From: Gammaproteobacteria bacterium 54_18_T64
Lineage (GTDB): Bacteria; Pseudomonadota; Gammaproteobacteria; Pseudomonadales; Porticoccaceae
DNA length: 46,647 bases
Assembly (NCBI GenBank): GCA_002162825.1
Contig: MAAU01000095.1
Coordinates: 1 to 46,647 of the forward strand
Direction: 5' to 3'
Shown here in pieces: positions 36,948-45,587 of this stretch. Numbering within the stretch: position 1 is the first letter of the stretch; each line of letters starts with the position of its first letter. The position numbers and the translations under genes were made by a program. The notes under the pieces were generated by a model that saw only the letters and a program-made list of their open reading frames with translations, was not told where the DNA came from and searched no databases.

Positions 36948-37571
36948 TTAGACCGCTCGAGCAGAACTTCCCAGGTTCAACAGGCATTGCTGTAGGGCAT
37001 TATTGTGGGCACACATCTTCAACACGGTTTGTTCAAAACGCAGTAGTTTTCGAGTGATTTTCTTTTGTGCCAGATAATTAATGTAACTGCAAATAGGGAT
37101 GAAGTCCGAATTGCCAATATTGTCGATAACGATCAAGGTGCCTTCATTGGCGGCGGTCTTTTTATACATGATGTTTTTTGGTGACAGGGTCATGGTGATA
37201 ATGGCCTGGCGGTGCAGTTCCCGTTTAAACACGCCAATGGCTTGTTTAATTCCTGTGTTTTCGGAGCTGGCAAGTTGCTCAGCGCAAAGGTAGTGCTCCA
37301 GCGTTTTAGAGACTTCGCCATCGAAATCCCTGATCAAATCAAACACGGCCCCCGCGCCCCTATTGGTTTCTATTAGGCCGTGAAAACGAGGCAGTATGTC
37401 CCAGCTAATACCCCTTTTTTGTAGAAGTTTATAGTAGCTTTGTTCACGCTTACTCTCCGATAAATCCCCGGCGACGACGACCTTGACGCAGAGTTGCACG
37501 TTGTTGGGGTGGATATAACACTCGCGGTGCAATCCCTTGCCGACGAAATGAGAGTCGTTCAGTAGAATCAT
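36948..37571 (-). CDS. YrbL-like (PhoP-network) kinase-fold protein
   Basis: A 207-residue protein resembling YrbL, a PhoP-regulated protein of unknown role with a reduced protein-kinase fold. Visible are FVGKGLHRECYIHPNN (a glycine-rich-loop equivalent), LCVKVVV with the putative ATP lysine, a central YYKLLQKRGISWDILPRFHG block and the late NIMYKK...LIVIDNIGNSDF, where a catalytic or metal-binding loop would sit. ATG at 37571 (after CGGGG) is preferred over TTG at 37637. It lies 115 bp downstream of pdsS on the same strand and may be co-transcribed. No target is known. Confidence 0.68.
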   Translation of the reverse strand: MILLNDSHFVGKGLHRECYIHPNNVQLCVKVVVAGDLSESKREQSYYKLLQKRGISWDILPRFHGLIETNRGAGAVFDLIRDFDGEVSKTLEHYLCAEQLASSENTGIKQAIGVFKRELHRQAIITMTLSPKNIMYKKTAANEGTLIVIDNIGNSDFIPICSYINYLAQKKITRKLLRFEQTVLKMCAHNNALQQCLLNLGSSARAV

Positions 37572-37686
37572 TTTTGCCCCGGGGCGGTTATGGCTGGAAG
37601 GTCGAGAGTGTCCGGCTTGCAGGATGAAGCGCTGCAAGAGATAAAGTCAATGAGTATAAACGATAGTGCGAGCCCAGGGCTCATTT

Positions 37687-39816
37687 CTACGACACACCCG
37701 TTAGCGCCAAAGTGGCGGTGAACTCTACACCATCATTTCTGGCGAGGTTTTTCACCGCTAAATCACCACCGTGACGCTCGCAAATAAGCCGTGCGATATA
37801 CAGCCCCAGGCCGAGGTGTTGCCCAGTGTTTTTTGTTTGCGAGTCACGACGACTGTGAAAGAGTTGGAAAAGTTCTAGCAATTCTGTCTCCGCGATCGTC
37901 GGTCCATGGTTTTTTATTCGAATGAAACAGTGATTTTTTGTACTGGTGAGATTAATGGCTATGCTCGAGCCGGACGTGGCGAAGTCGCTGGCATTGTCGA
38001 GAAGCTTGTCTAGCAGTTGTTCTATATGAATATCCGAGCCCTGAATCCAGATGTCATCACCGGGTGCAGTTAGTACAATTTTGTGCGGGCAGCGCTTGCG
38101 CAAATGTTTGATATAGGTGCTTAGCAGAGCGCTTACGTTAAGGGGCAATATTTCATCGCTATGCAGTGCATCTTCAAGACTTGCGGCTTCGGCCAGGTTG
38201 TCGACGATGGCGCTTATACGCTCTAAGCCACGCTGTGCGCTGTCTACATATACCCTGTCGCCACCCTGCGTTTGCAGGTGTTCAAGCGACGTGGCCGCAG
38301 TATTGAGTGGGTTTTTTATTTCGTGGCGCAGTGTGCGGGGGACGGCACTGAGAAATTTCTGGTAGCGATTTAAACGGGCAAGTAGTTGTTCTATGTTACG
38401 GCTCAAGTCGCCAATCTCGTCAGCGGCATGAGTACCGCTAATGCTGACCCTCTGTCGCATACGTCCCCACTCATCACTGGCCCTGTCGGTATCGCGGCCG
38501 AGCCTTGTAATCCGCCAGGTGAGGCGAGCAGAAAATAGTAACAGGACGATGACAATGGCACTTAAACTCAGTAACGATAGCAGGGCTATATGCTGTAGGG
38601 AGCGACGCTGTAGACGCAAAATGGTGGCGGTGCTTTGTTCGATGAGCACTACACCAATAATGTTCTGGCCATCGAGAATGGGCACGGCGGCGGCGATAAT
38701 TTCATGGTCGCCATCGAGAGAGGTACGTCGTTGCGCACTGCCAACTCCCGAAATGGCAGTGCGCAATAGAGCGTCGTCGCGGCTGAGTGTTTGCTGGGGA
38801 TCAAAGTCTTTCAGTCGTTGCTTGTTGGCACCGACGAGTGCGCCCAATATTGCATCGCTAAAGTTCTGCCAAAGTGAGCTTGAACGCCGTTGCTCAGTAT
38901 TGAGATAGTCCTCTGTTTGATCACTTAGACCACCGGCGATGGCGTGGACATTAAGTGCGCGATCAAGAATCCAGATTTGCGCCTCTTGTTTTTGTAAACC
39001 TTGAATAATGGCCTCCATGGCCACGGAGCGCATTAACACCGGGTTAAAATTACCGTGATTCATGTCTGGGAAGGTGCGGCTAATATGGGCGATGGTGCGC
39101 TCGCGGGGATCGTCGACATCAACCACTGCCAGCCCTAGTTGGCGCTGCTTACCCAGCGTAGCCAGAGGTAGACTAAATTCAATGCTGTAGCCATGGGCGT
39201 CGATATCGACATAGCCCTGCAGGCGGTAGTCGGGATTACCCGGTGTCGCGATGCGCCAGTCACTATCGACGGCATAAACCGTGATCTTGCCACTGCCCTC
39301 AAAGGTTATTAGTAAGCGCCCCTCCTCATTGTTAGCGTCCTTAAAATAGACACGCACATGGTCGCTGTGGTCGAGTCTTAAATAGGCGGGATGGCGATAA
39401 ACGGGGGATGTATCGCGAACGTTTAGCAGGCCGTAAATACCCTGTTTGTTGGTGCCGAGAAGCAGCGAAAACTGTGGCCCGGGTGCTTTGCCATAGTGTG
39501 TACTGTGTTGTTCCAGCCCTTGCCAGTCTTCGGCAAAACCATCGAGTAAAATACGCCCGGGCAGTGGGTAGAGCTGCAGTCCGGGGAGTCGACTTGTACT
39601 TTCGGGACTACCTGCAAACAGATCCCTGCGCCCGTGCAGTAGGGCTGCAATACCTCGGGCAGAGAGTAGTTGGGCTGCCGCCTGACCCTCGGTTAAAAAT
39701 TGCTGCATGGCGCGCAGAGATTGCAGGCCAAGCCATGGAATAAGCAGCAACACGCAACCGGCCAATAATAATTTGCTACCCAGGCGGGGGCCTATAAAGC
39801 GTGAGCCAATTTTCAT
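37687..39816 (-). CDS. pdsS: Dedicated sortase system histidine kinase PdsS
   Basis: A 709-residue membrane kinase. A first helix (about 14-33), then a large periplasmic domain containing PGRILLDGFAEDWQGLEQHS and YSIEFSLPLATL (a CBM9-like beta-sandwich pattern), a second helix (IALLSLLSLSAIVIVLLLFS), HAMP, HisKA with LRHEIKNPLNTAA, and HATPase with LLDKLLDNASDFA and LGLGLYIARL. This arrangement next to a PDS-type response regulator, OmpA-like protein, vWA target and sortase identifies it as the kinase of the proteobacterial dedicated sortase system. Its ATG overlaps the pdsR stop codon (ATGA), so the pair is translationally coupled. Confidence 0.85.
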   Translation of the reverse strand: MKIGSRFIGPRLGSKLLLAGCVLLLIPWLGLQSLRAMQQFLTEGQAAAQLLSARGIAALLHGRRDLFAGSPESTSRLPGLQLYPLPGRILLDGFAEDWQGLEQHSTHYGKAPGPQFSLLLGTNKQGIYGLLNVRDTSPVYRHPAYLRLDHSDHVRVYFKDANNEEGRLLITFEGSGKITVYAVDSDWRIATPGNPDYRLQGYVDIDAHGYSIEFSLPLATLGKQRQLGLAVVDVDDPRERTIAHISRTFPDMNHGNFNPVLMRSVAMEAIIQGLQKQEAQIWILDRALNVHAIAGGLSDQTEDYLNTEQRRSSSLWQNFSDAILGALVGANKQRLKDFDPQQTLSRDDALLRTAISGVGSAQRRTSLDGDHEIIAAAVPILDGQNIIGVVLIEQSTATILRLQRRSLQHIALLSLLSLSAIVIVLLLFSARLTWRITRLGRDTDRASDEWGRMRQRVSISGTHAADEIGDLSRNIEQLLARLNRYQKFLSAVPRTLRHEIKNPLNTAATSLEHLQTQGGDRVYVDSAQRGLERISAIVDNLAEAASLEDALHSDEILPLNVSALLSTYIKHLRKRCPHKIVLTAPGDDIWIQGSDIHIEQLLDKLLDNASDFATSGSSIAINLTSTKNHCFIRIKNHGPTIAETELLELFQLFHSRRDSQTKNTGQHLGLGLYIARLICERHGGDLAVKNLARNDGVEFTATLALTGVS

Positions 39817-40532
39817 TCTGTCATTGTCGCTTTACTTTCATGTACCCAGCGATAGCCGTGGCCGTATTCATTAGCAATACAGCGAAAGCTGCTGTCCAGA
39901 GCACAAAATTTGCGGCGAATATTGCGCATATGAGTATTGATGGTATTGCGGGTGACATATTGTTGAATGGTGGCCTGCATCAAGGTCTCGTAGGCAACCG
40001 GGTAACCGGGTCGACGCGCCAGAGCGGCAATCAGGCGGAACTCGGTAATGGTCAGCTCCAGTAATTTCTGACGCCAGCGAATCTGCATAGCGTCTTCGTC
40101 TATCGATAACTGGCCGGTTTCCCGGGCCGGGCGAGTGGTGGGAGTGGGGTCGTCGCGCAGGGCTTTTAAACGCAATAAAGAGGCGATACGTTCGACCAGA
40201 AACCCGAGGCTGACGGGTTTGGGCTGGTAGTCCCAGGCACCGAGGCGTAGCCCCGATATTTTATCGATTTCATCGACTCGCTCGGTGAGAAAGAGCACGG
40301 GTAAGCCGGGTTCCAGGGCGAGTAGTTCGCGGCACAATTGAAAGCCCGCATCAATTTCGTTACCGAGAATAATATCGAGCACTACCAAATCGGGCATTGC
40401 ACAGCTCATCGCCTCCCGGGCACTTGTTCTGTCGGCGTAAGCGCTGACAGTGTAGCCCTGTTTTTCAAGCGCGGTGGTGTAGTTATGCCGCTGGTCGGGG
40501 TCGTCCTCAACAATGGCGATCTGATGGCTCAA
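39813..40532 (-). CDS. pdsR: Dedicated sortase system response regulator PdsR
   Basis: A 239-residue OmpR-type regulator. The receiver opens MSHQIAIVEDDPDQ, with phospho-acceptor Asp53 (VVLDI) and KP at the usual position. The C-terminal winged helix contains LLELTITEFRLIAALARRPG and INTHMRNIRRKF. The start is TTG at 40532, needed because the receiver's first strand begins there and no ATG is available; AGGAAG lies upstream. It is divergent from the sortase target operon across about 140 bp, which it probably controls. Confidence 0.87.
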   Translation of the reverse strand: MSHQIAIVEDDPDQRHNYTTALEKQGYTVSAYADRTSAREAMSCAMPDLVVLDIILGNEIDAGFQLCRELLALEPGLPVLFLTERVDEIDKISGLRLGAWDYQPKPVSLGFLVERIASLLRLKALRDDPTPTTRPARETGQLSIDEDAMQIRWRQKLLELTITEFRLIAALARRPGYPVAYETLMQATIQQYVTRNTINTHMRNIRRKFCALDSSFRCIANEYGHGYRWVHESKATMTE

Positions 40533-40693
40533 GTGTTTTTTTCTTCCTGGTGTGTGAGGGCCTTAGCATACTCGTTCGCATTAATGAGATCCGTTTAGAC
40601 ACTAACAAATCCATTACTTCTCCATTTTCTCACCATTGATCCTGCATTGTTTTTAGCTTCAATAATGTTAAATCGATGAAGAGTATTGGTGAG

Positions 40694-40888
40694 ATGAAAA
40701 AATTTGTAGCGATTAGCGATGACTTACTTGAGAGCCAGCCCGAGGTCTTGGCTCGACTGGTGCCCTATCAGTGTGACTATCCCTGCCAGCGGCTATACCG
40801 CGAGTCTCTCGACGAGTTGCAGAGGCTGGCGCCTACGCAGTTGACCCTGGCTCTACAGCGGGAGGATAAAAGCCATGAGCAGGTGTGA
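40694..40888 (+). CDS. Small hypothetical protein at the head of the sortase operon
   Basis: A 64-residue frame beginning MKKFVAISDDLLESQPEVLA behind GGTGAG; an ATG at 40676 would add six residues. It contains two close cysteines (YQCDYPCQRL), no signal peptide and no membrane helix. It overlaps the pdsO start by 14 bp, an overlap common within operons, which supports it being translated. I do not recognise the family. Confidence 0.5.
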   Translation: MKKFVAISDDLLESQPEVLARLVPYQCDYPCQRLYRESLDELQRLAPTQLTLALQREDKSHEQV

Positions 40889-41531
40889 TTATTTCTTGCT
40901 GAGGCGGGTCGTCTTTTCTGTTCTGGCCGTGGCGGGCCTATTGACCATAGAGGCCTGCCAGCATACGGGCTCTGTCGCTGATGAAGCTTCGATGAGCATA
41001 GTGAATAGCGCTCTACAGGACGGCCTGAAGGCAGTGCCAGTAGCCGTTAAAAGGGGTGTCGATATCGATCCTGTTTTGGCCCCCCCTTTGCAGGCCTCTT
41101 CACTGGATAGTATTACTGAACAACATTTTATTATTCCCGTGGCCCGTAGCGGTGATTTTACCCCTGAGAAACTAGATGAATATGTACAGGATATTATCGA
41201 GCGATCACGTCAGTGGGATTATGTCTCTGAGCTACAGATCCACGGACATACCGATAGCGAGGGCTCGGAGTTAAGCAACATGCTGTTATCCATCCGCCGG
41301 GCGAATGTTGTTGCCGAGCGCTTTGACGAGCTGGGGGTGGAAGCGGGTTTACTACTGATAGAGGCCCACGGCGAAACCCTATCCATCGCCGATAATACGA
41401 CGCTGGATGGACGCATCGCCAATCGACGTATTGAGATAGTATTGATTGGCCATCTGGGTGGGGCGGCCGACGATGGCGACTCAGGCGAAGTGGTGGTGGC
41501 GGAGCGGCTCTCTCTGGGTGAGCGGCGATGA
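40875..41531 (+). CDS. pdsO: Dedicated sortase system OmpA-family protein PdsO
   Basis: A 218-residue envelope protein. After a hydrophobic N-terminal segment (VVFSVLAVAGLLTIEAC) there is a cysteine in a weak lipobox (Glu at -2 is unusual). The C-terminal half is an OmpA-like peptidoglycan-binding domain: ELQIHGHTDSEGSELSN, LSIRRANVVAERFDELG, GRIANRRIEIVL. It probably anchors the sortase pathway to the cell wall. The start has a strong GGAGG (40860-40864). Its stop overlaps the next ATG by 4 bp. Confidence 0.8.
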   Translation: MSRCDYFLLRRVVFSVLAVAGLLTIEACQHTGSVADEASMSIVNSALQDGLKAVPVAVKRGVDIDPVLAPPLQASSLDSITEQHFIIPVARSGDFTPEKLDEYVQDIIERSRQWDYVSELQIHGHTDSEGSELSNMLLSIRRANVVAERFDELGVEAGLLLIEAHGETLSIADNTTLDGRIANRRIEIVLIGHLGGAADDGDSGEVVVAERLSLGERR

Positions 41532-43603
41532 TCCCTATCTTCCGTTACCTCGCCGTAAGCCTTTGCTTGCTGTGCCGTTTAAGTCGGCGAAATTGTCTTC
41601 TGTTGTCACTGCTGGTACTTGCCGTTAGTGGTAATGTCAGTGCTGGTGTGGATGGCGAAGCAGGTAATAAAGGCTGGCTGGGTAGTGCTGTGCTGGCTCT
41701 CAACTTTAATGATGGCCGCGCCGGTGTCATCGCTCCGCAGTTAAGCAGCCGGGTTGACATCCATATTACCGGGCCCATTGCGAGGGTGAGGGTGGCGCAG
41801 ACCTTTAATAACCCCTCCGATGCCTGGGTCGAAGCTATTTATACCTTTCCTTTACCCCCGGATAGCGCCGTCGATCATCTGCAAATACGTGTGGGCGAAC
41901 GCATTATTGAAGGTGAGATACAGGAGCGCGTCGCAGCTCAACAGCTATATCAAGAGGCACGGCAGGCGGGGCAACAGGCGGCCCTCGTCGAACAACACCG
42001 AGCCAATATTTTCAGCACCCATGTCGCCAATGTGCCCCCCCGGGCAGAGCTGACAGTCGTGCTCGAATACCAACAGCAAGTGATACGCCGGGGTTCGCGC
42101 TTTAGTTTGCACTACCCCATGAGTATTACCCCGCGCTACACGCCGAGCCAGAGCCCCGCGGACACTGATGCAGTGACAAGTGATAAGCCTGTTACTCAAC
42201 TGGCGACGGTGCTGGTGGGTGAGAATAACAATGCCACGGAAATTTGGCTTGATTTACAGGCCGGTTTTGAACTCGATGAGGTCACAAGTCGCTACCACCC
42301 GGTGAGCAAAATTCGCATCGATGACGCTCATTGGCAGTTGCGGCTCGACCCGCAAACACACAACGCAAATGCAGATTTCGTTGTTGAGTGGCAGGGCCGT
42401 GAATTGGCGGTGCCCCAGGCCCATATTTTTAGCCAGTCTTATGCGGGTCAAGAATATGCCTTGCTACAAATAATGCCGCCACAGGTGGCGCTTGAACAAT
42501 TTCGTCAAGCCCGAGATATTGTTTATGTGATTGATACCTCCGGTTCAATGGGCGGTGAATCCCTACGTCAGGCCAAGCGCGCACTGTTATGGGCACTAGC
42601 CCGGCTGGATGAAAGTGATCGTTTCAATATTATTGAATTTAACTCCGAGGCCTGGTCTCTGTTCGATAGTGAGCGCCAGGCTAGCGCAAAGAATATCGTT
42701 AGAGCTCGGCATTTTGTACAGAACCTGGAGGCCCGTGGGGGGACCGAAATGCGCAAGGCCCTGGGCATGGCTCTGTGTGGCCCTTGTCTTGACAATCATA
42801 GCGCTGGGCGTTTACGGCAGGTTTTATTTCTCACCGATGGCGCCATTAGTAACGAGGAGCAATTATTTACAGTAATAAATAGCAAGCTCGGGAATAGTCG
42901 ATTATTTACTGTCGGTATAGGCTCGGCACCGAATCGCTATTTTATGCGCAAGGCGGCCAAAATGGGTCGAGGCAGCTTCGTGCATATCGGCAAAATTACT
43001 GAGGCGGAGAAAAAAATAACCCAGCTATTTGAGCGCATTGATGTACCGATAATGAGTGACATCGAATTGCAAATTCGTGCTGATAATGTCGATATCAGCC
43101 CTGCTTTGATACCCGATCTTTATGGCAGCGAGCCCCTTGTCGTGGCCATCAGGGCAGATGACTTACCAGAGCAATTTATTTTGCGAGGCTGGCGACAGGG
43201 GAGGCTGTGGCAGCAAGTGCTAGCACTGAGCACTGCCGAGGAACGGGGTGGTATCCACGTGGCATGGGCGCGCAAAAAAATAGGCTCACTGCTGGATGAA
43301 AGAGCCCTGCTGGGGGCTGGACAAGCTCGCCGTGTCCTGCGCGATAAGGTACTTGAAATAGCTTTGCAGCACCTACTAGTGACGCCGTTTACCAGCCTGG
43401 TGGCAGTGGACAAAATGCCACAGAGACCACAAGTCGCAGAGCTTGAGAATGCTGTCATTAAAAATAATACCCCAAAGGGTCGGCAATTTTCATTGGCGCG
43501 CACGGCGACAGGTATGAGTTATTTTATCTGGCTCGGTAGTGGGCTGCTGTTGCTAGCTTTGTGTGTTTATTGGCTCTCTGGCCGTGGCTCGCAAAGTTCG
43601 TGA
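41528..43603 (+). CDS. Marine proteobacterial sortase target protein (VIT and vWA domains)
   Basis: A 691-residue secreted protein. A signal segment (LLLSLLVLAVSGNVSA, cleavage near 40) is followed by a VIT domain (about 50-175, with AQTFNNPSDAWVEAIYTFPL) and a vWA domain (about 328-500) with an intact MIDAS, DTSGS at 336-340. The C-terminus has a sorting-signal layout: LARTA (656-660), a membrane helix (about 665-683) and Arg686 before the end. It is the expected single substrate of the sortase encoded just downstream. The first position after Leu is Ala, where LPxT-type signals have Pro. Confidence 0.88.
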   Translation: MIPIFRYLAVSLCLLCRLSRRNCLLLSLLVLAVSGNVSAGVDGEAGNKGWLGSAVLALNFNDGRAGVIAPQLSSRVDIHITGPIARVRVAQTFNNPSDAWVEAIYTFPLPPDSAVDHLQIRVGERIIEGEIQERVAAQQLYQEARQAGQQAALVEQHRANIFSTHVANVPPRAELTVVLEYQQQVIRRGSRFSLHYPMSITPRYTPSQSPADTDAVTSDKPVTQLATVLVGENNNATEIWLDLQAGFELDEVTSRYHPVSKIRIDDAHWQLRLDPQTHNANADFVVEWQGRELAVPQAHIFSQSYAGQEYALLQIMPPQVALEQFRQARDIVYVIDTSGSMGGESLRQAKRALLWALARLDESDRFNIIEFNSEAWSLFDSERQASAKNIVRARHFVQNLEARGGTEMRKALGMALCGPCLDNHSAGRLRQVLFLTDGAISNEEQLFTVINSKLGNSRLFTVGIGSAPNRYFMRKAAKMGRGSFVHIGKITEAEKKITQLFERIDVPIMSDIELQIRADNVDISPALIPDLYGSEPLVVAIRADDLPEQFILRGWRQGRLWQQVLALSTAEERGGIHVAWARKKIGSLLDERALLGAGQARRVLRDKVLEIALQHLLVTPFTSLVAVDKMPQRPQVAELENAVIKNNTPKGRQFSLARTATGMSYFIWLGSGLLLLALCVYWLSGRGSQSS

Positions 43604-43611
43604 CTTGACCT

Positions 43612-44232
43612 ATGATAATAATGAAAGAGAACCAGCAAACAGTGCTGCGGGGTTGTTGGCGTGCCTGCCTAAAGCATCTTGCTCTGGCCTTGGTCTTAAT
43701 TGCCGTCGGTCTATGGTCGCAGGGTGCATATATTTTCCTTAAAGCCGAACTGGGCCAATATTTAATTGGCCGAGCCTGGCAGCAGAGTTTACAAAGTACC
43801 GAACCCAATAAACCCTGGTGGTGGGGGGATACCTGGCCTCTTGCCCAGCTACGAGTTCCTAGCCAGGGCATTACTCTGACGGTATTGGCGGGTGACAGTG
43901 GTCAGGCCCTGGCTTTTGGGCCGGGACACACGACGACGAGCGCCCAACCTGGGGGTGAAGGCTTGGTGCTTATTTCCGGACATAGAGACACCCACTTTCG
44001 TTTTTTACAATATTTACAGGAGGGGCAGCACATAATTTTACAAAACTGGGAGAGGCAGCACACAGTTTATCGTGTCAGCGGTATGCAGGTGGTGAGTGAA
44101 GATGTTTTGATAGAGACCAATAACAATATTCGAAGCTTGATGCTGGTTACATGCTGGCCATTTGATAGTTCCGAACCGAGCTCAGAGCATCGTTTTATTG
44201 TCCATGCTCAGGCGATTGCTTCGCAGTTTTGA
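43612..44232 (+). CDS. Class GN (proteobacterial dedicated) sortase
   Basis: A 206-residue transpeptidase. An N-terminal membrane helix (LALALVLIAVGLWSQGAYIF) anchors it with the catalytic domain in the periplasm. Catalytic His124 (ISGHRDTHF), Cys181 (LVTCWPFD) and Arg194 (EHRFIVHA) are all present. It should cleave the sorting motif of the preceding gene product. It begins 8 bp after that gene; ATG at 43621 is an alternative start. Sortases are rare in Gram-negative bacteria, and this clade normally has one neighbouring substrate. Confidence 0.92.
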   Translation: MIIMKENQQTVLRGCWRACLKHLALALVLIAVGLWSQGAYIFLKAELGQYLIGRAWQQSLQSTEPNKPWWWGDTWPLAQLRVPSQGITLTVLAGDSGQALAFGPGHTTTSAQPGGEGLVLISGHRDTHFRFLQYLQEGQHIILQNWERQHTVYRVSGMQVVSEDVLIETNNNIRSLMLVTCWPFDSSEPSSEHRFIVHAQAIASQF

Positions 44233-44385
44233 TCCTGACTAGGCTATTTAATTGTTATTGGCATTTGCAAAGATTCAGAACGTAAGTGGTACGACGGTGG
44301 TTGAATGGTGTTTGGCGGAGTGCTCGACCCTATTCAATCACTAGGTGCAATTAAATATAGCTTCACATTTTAGGGATGGTGAACG

Positions 44386-45060
44386 ATGAGTACAGATGAT
44401 AAAAGCGTAAAAGAAGACGATCGCACGCTGGCTGCCCAGCTATCCAATCCTGAGGGTGATCGCGGCAAAGAGTTGGCGTCGGATATGAATAGAGCCAATG
44501 CGCTGGTCACCGCGTGTACCATTGATTGTCTTATTCCCGAAGCGGGGCAAAATATTGTTGAAATTGGCCCCGGCAATGGCATGTTGTCCTTTAGCCTTAC
44601 CTATACGCTTGAAAGTGATGGCCATTATCAGGCCATCGAACGCTCTGCCGATATGGCACAGCAGGTACGTGATAATCTGGCGGAATATGCCGAATGTCAA
44701 ATGACGGTACATAATCAAGACTGCTTTGATGCACCGATTGAAGAGAATTCAATCGACGGCATATTTGGTGTCAATGTTATTTATTTTATTGAAGATATGG
44801 CAGAGCTCTTTACGATATTTGATCGTTGGTTGAAGCCGGGTGGCCGTGTCGCCCTGGGTATGCGTACCTCCGATACCATGAAAGCTCAAGGTTTTACTCA
44901 GCACGGTTTTAAATTGCGAGAGAAAGAAGAGATTGAAGCGGCAATGACAGCCGTCGGTTGGCGACTGGCCGGCAGTGAATACTTTGAGGAGGCCGATATC
45001 GAGCTCGATGGGAAAACCTTAAAAGTAGATGCCCTGGTATTATCGGCGCAAAAATTATAG
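44386..45060 (+). CDS. Class I SAM-dependent methyltransferase
   Basis: A 224-residue cytoplasmic protein. Motif I is VEIGPGNG (58-65), followed by the acidic YQAIERSADMAQQ and FGVNVIYFIEDMAELF, the usual order for Methyltransf_11-type enzymes. The substrate is unknown. ATG at 44386 follows GGGATGGTG. It is separated from the sortase gene by about 150 bp in which I see no clear terminator, so a link with the PDS locus is possible but unsupported. A strong hairpin follows. Confidence 0.82.
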   Translation: MSTDDKSVKEDDRTLAAQLSNPEGDRGKELASDMNRANALVTACTIDCLIPEAGQNIVEIGPGNGMLSFSLTYTLESDGHYQAIERSADMAQQVRDNLAEYAECQMTVHNQDCFDAPIEENSIDGIFGVNVIYFIEDMAELFTIFDRWLKPGGRVALGMRTSDTMKAQGFTQHGFKLREKEEIEAAMTAVGWRLAGSEYFEEADIELDGKTLKVDALVLSAQKL

Positions 45061-45126
45061 TGCATATCTGTATCTGACTTGATTATTTTTGAAAAAATAA
45101 ATTAAAAAAGTTAATTTTCTACTTTC

Positions 45127-45155
45127 ATAAAACGGCGCTTTCTGCGCCGTTTTAT
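45127..45155 (+). terminator. Terminator after the methyltransferase gene
   Basis: AAAACGGCGC and GCGCCGTTTT flank TTTCT; A- and T-rich ends make it potentially bidirectional. Confidence 0.85.
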
Positions 45156-45587
45156 ATTGTCTGCGATACTATCGCTGTTTTGTTAGAGTGCTCTGCTCGT
45201 AAATATACAAGTGCTTTCTCTCTGGCCTCATGTCGGCGCTATTGTGGCTGTTTTTTACAGGGCTATTGGGTTTGTTCACCACTTGAAGGCGCTCTTGTGA
45301 TTGCGCTGAAGCTAGCGGTACTTTTGCCGGGAGTAATGTATTTGGGGAGCCATCGGTGCTTTGCTTAGTTCGAGTTGTGCGGTATTCGTTTACTGATATT
45401 GCACCCTGCAAGTGAGTGTTGTGACGAAAGCAAGGCGAATACAGCCCGTGTGCTACATAAATTCAGTATTTTCTCAAGACCTCATAGGGGCTATAGTGGG
45501 TCTATGAATTGTGTCAGCTTGCGGTAATGACATGCGGCAATGTTGTGCAGCGAAGCGAACTAACATCAAAGCAAAAGGGGACGAAGA
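45156..45587. other. Intergenic region before the last thiolase gene
   Basis: About 430 bp with only short frames on either strand (up to about 80 codons) that lack ribosome sites and recognisable products. TATAGT at 45492-45497 could be a -10 element for the thiolase gene, but no matching -35 is visible. I see no RNA gene. Confidence 0.5.

Noticed and set aside
45169-45411. Short frames on both strands before the last thiolase gene
   Set aside because: They overlap each other, have no ribosome sites and no recognisable features.
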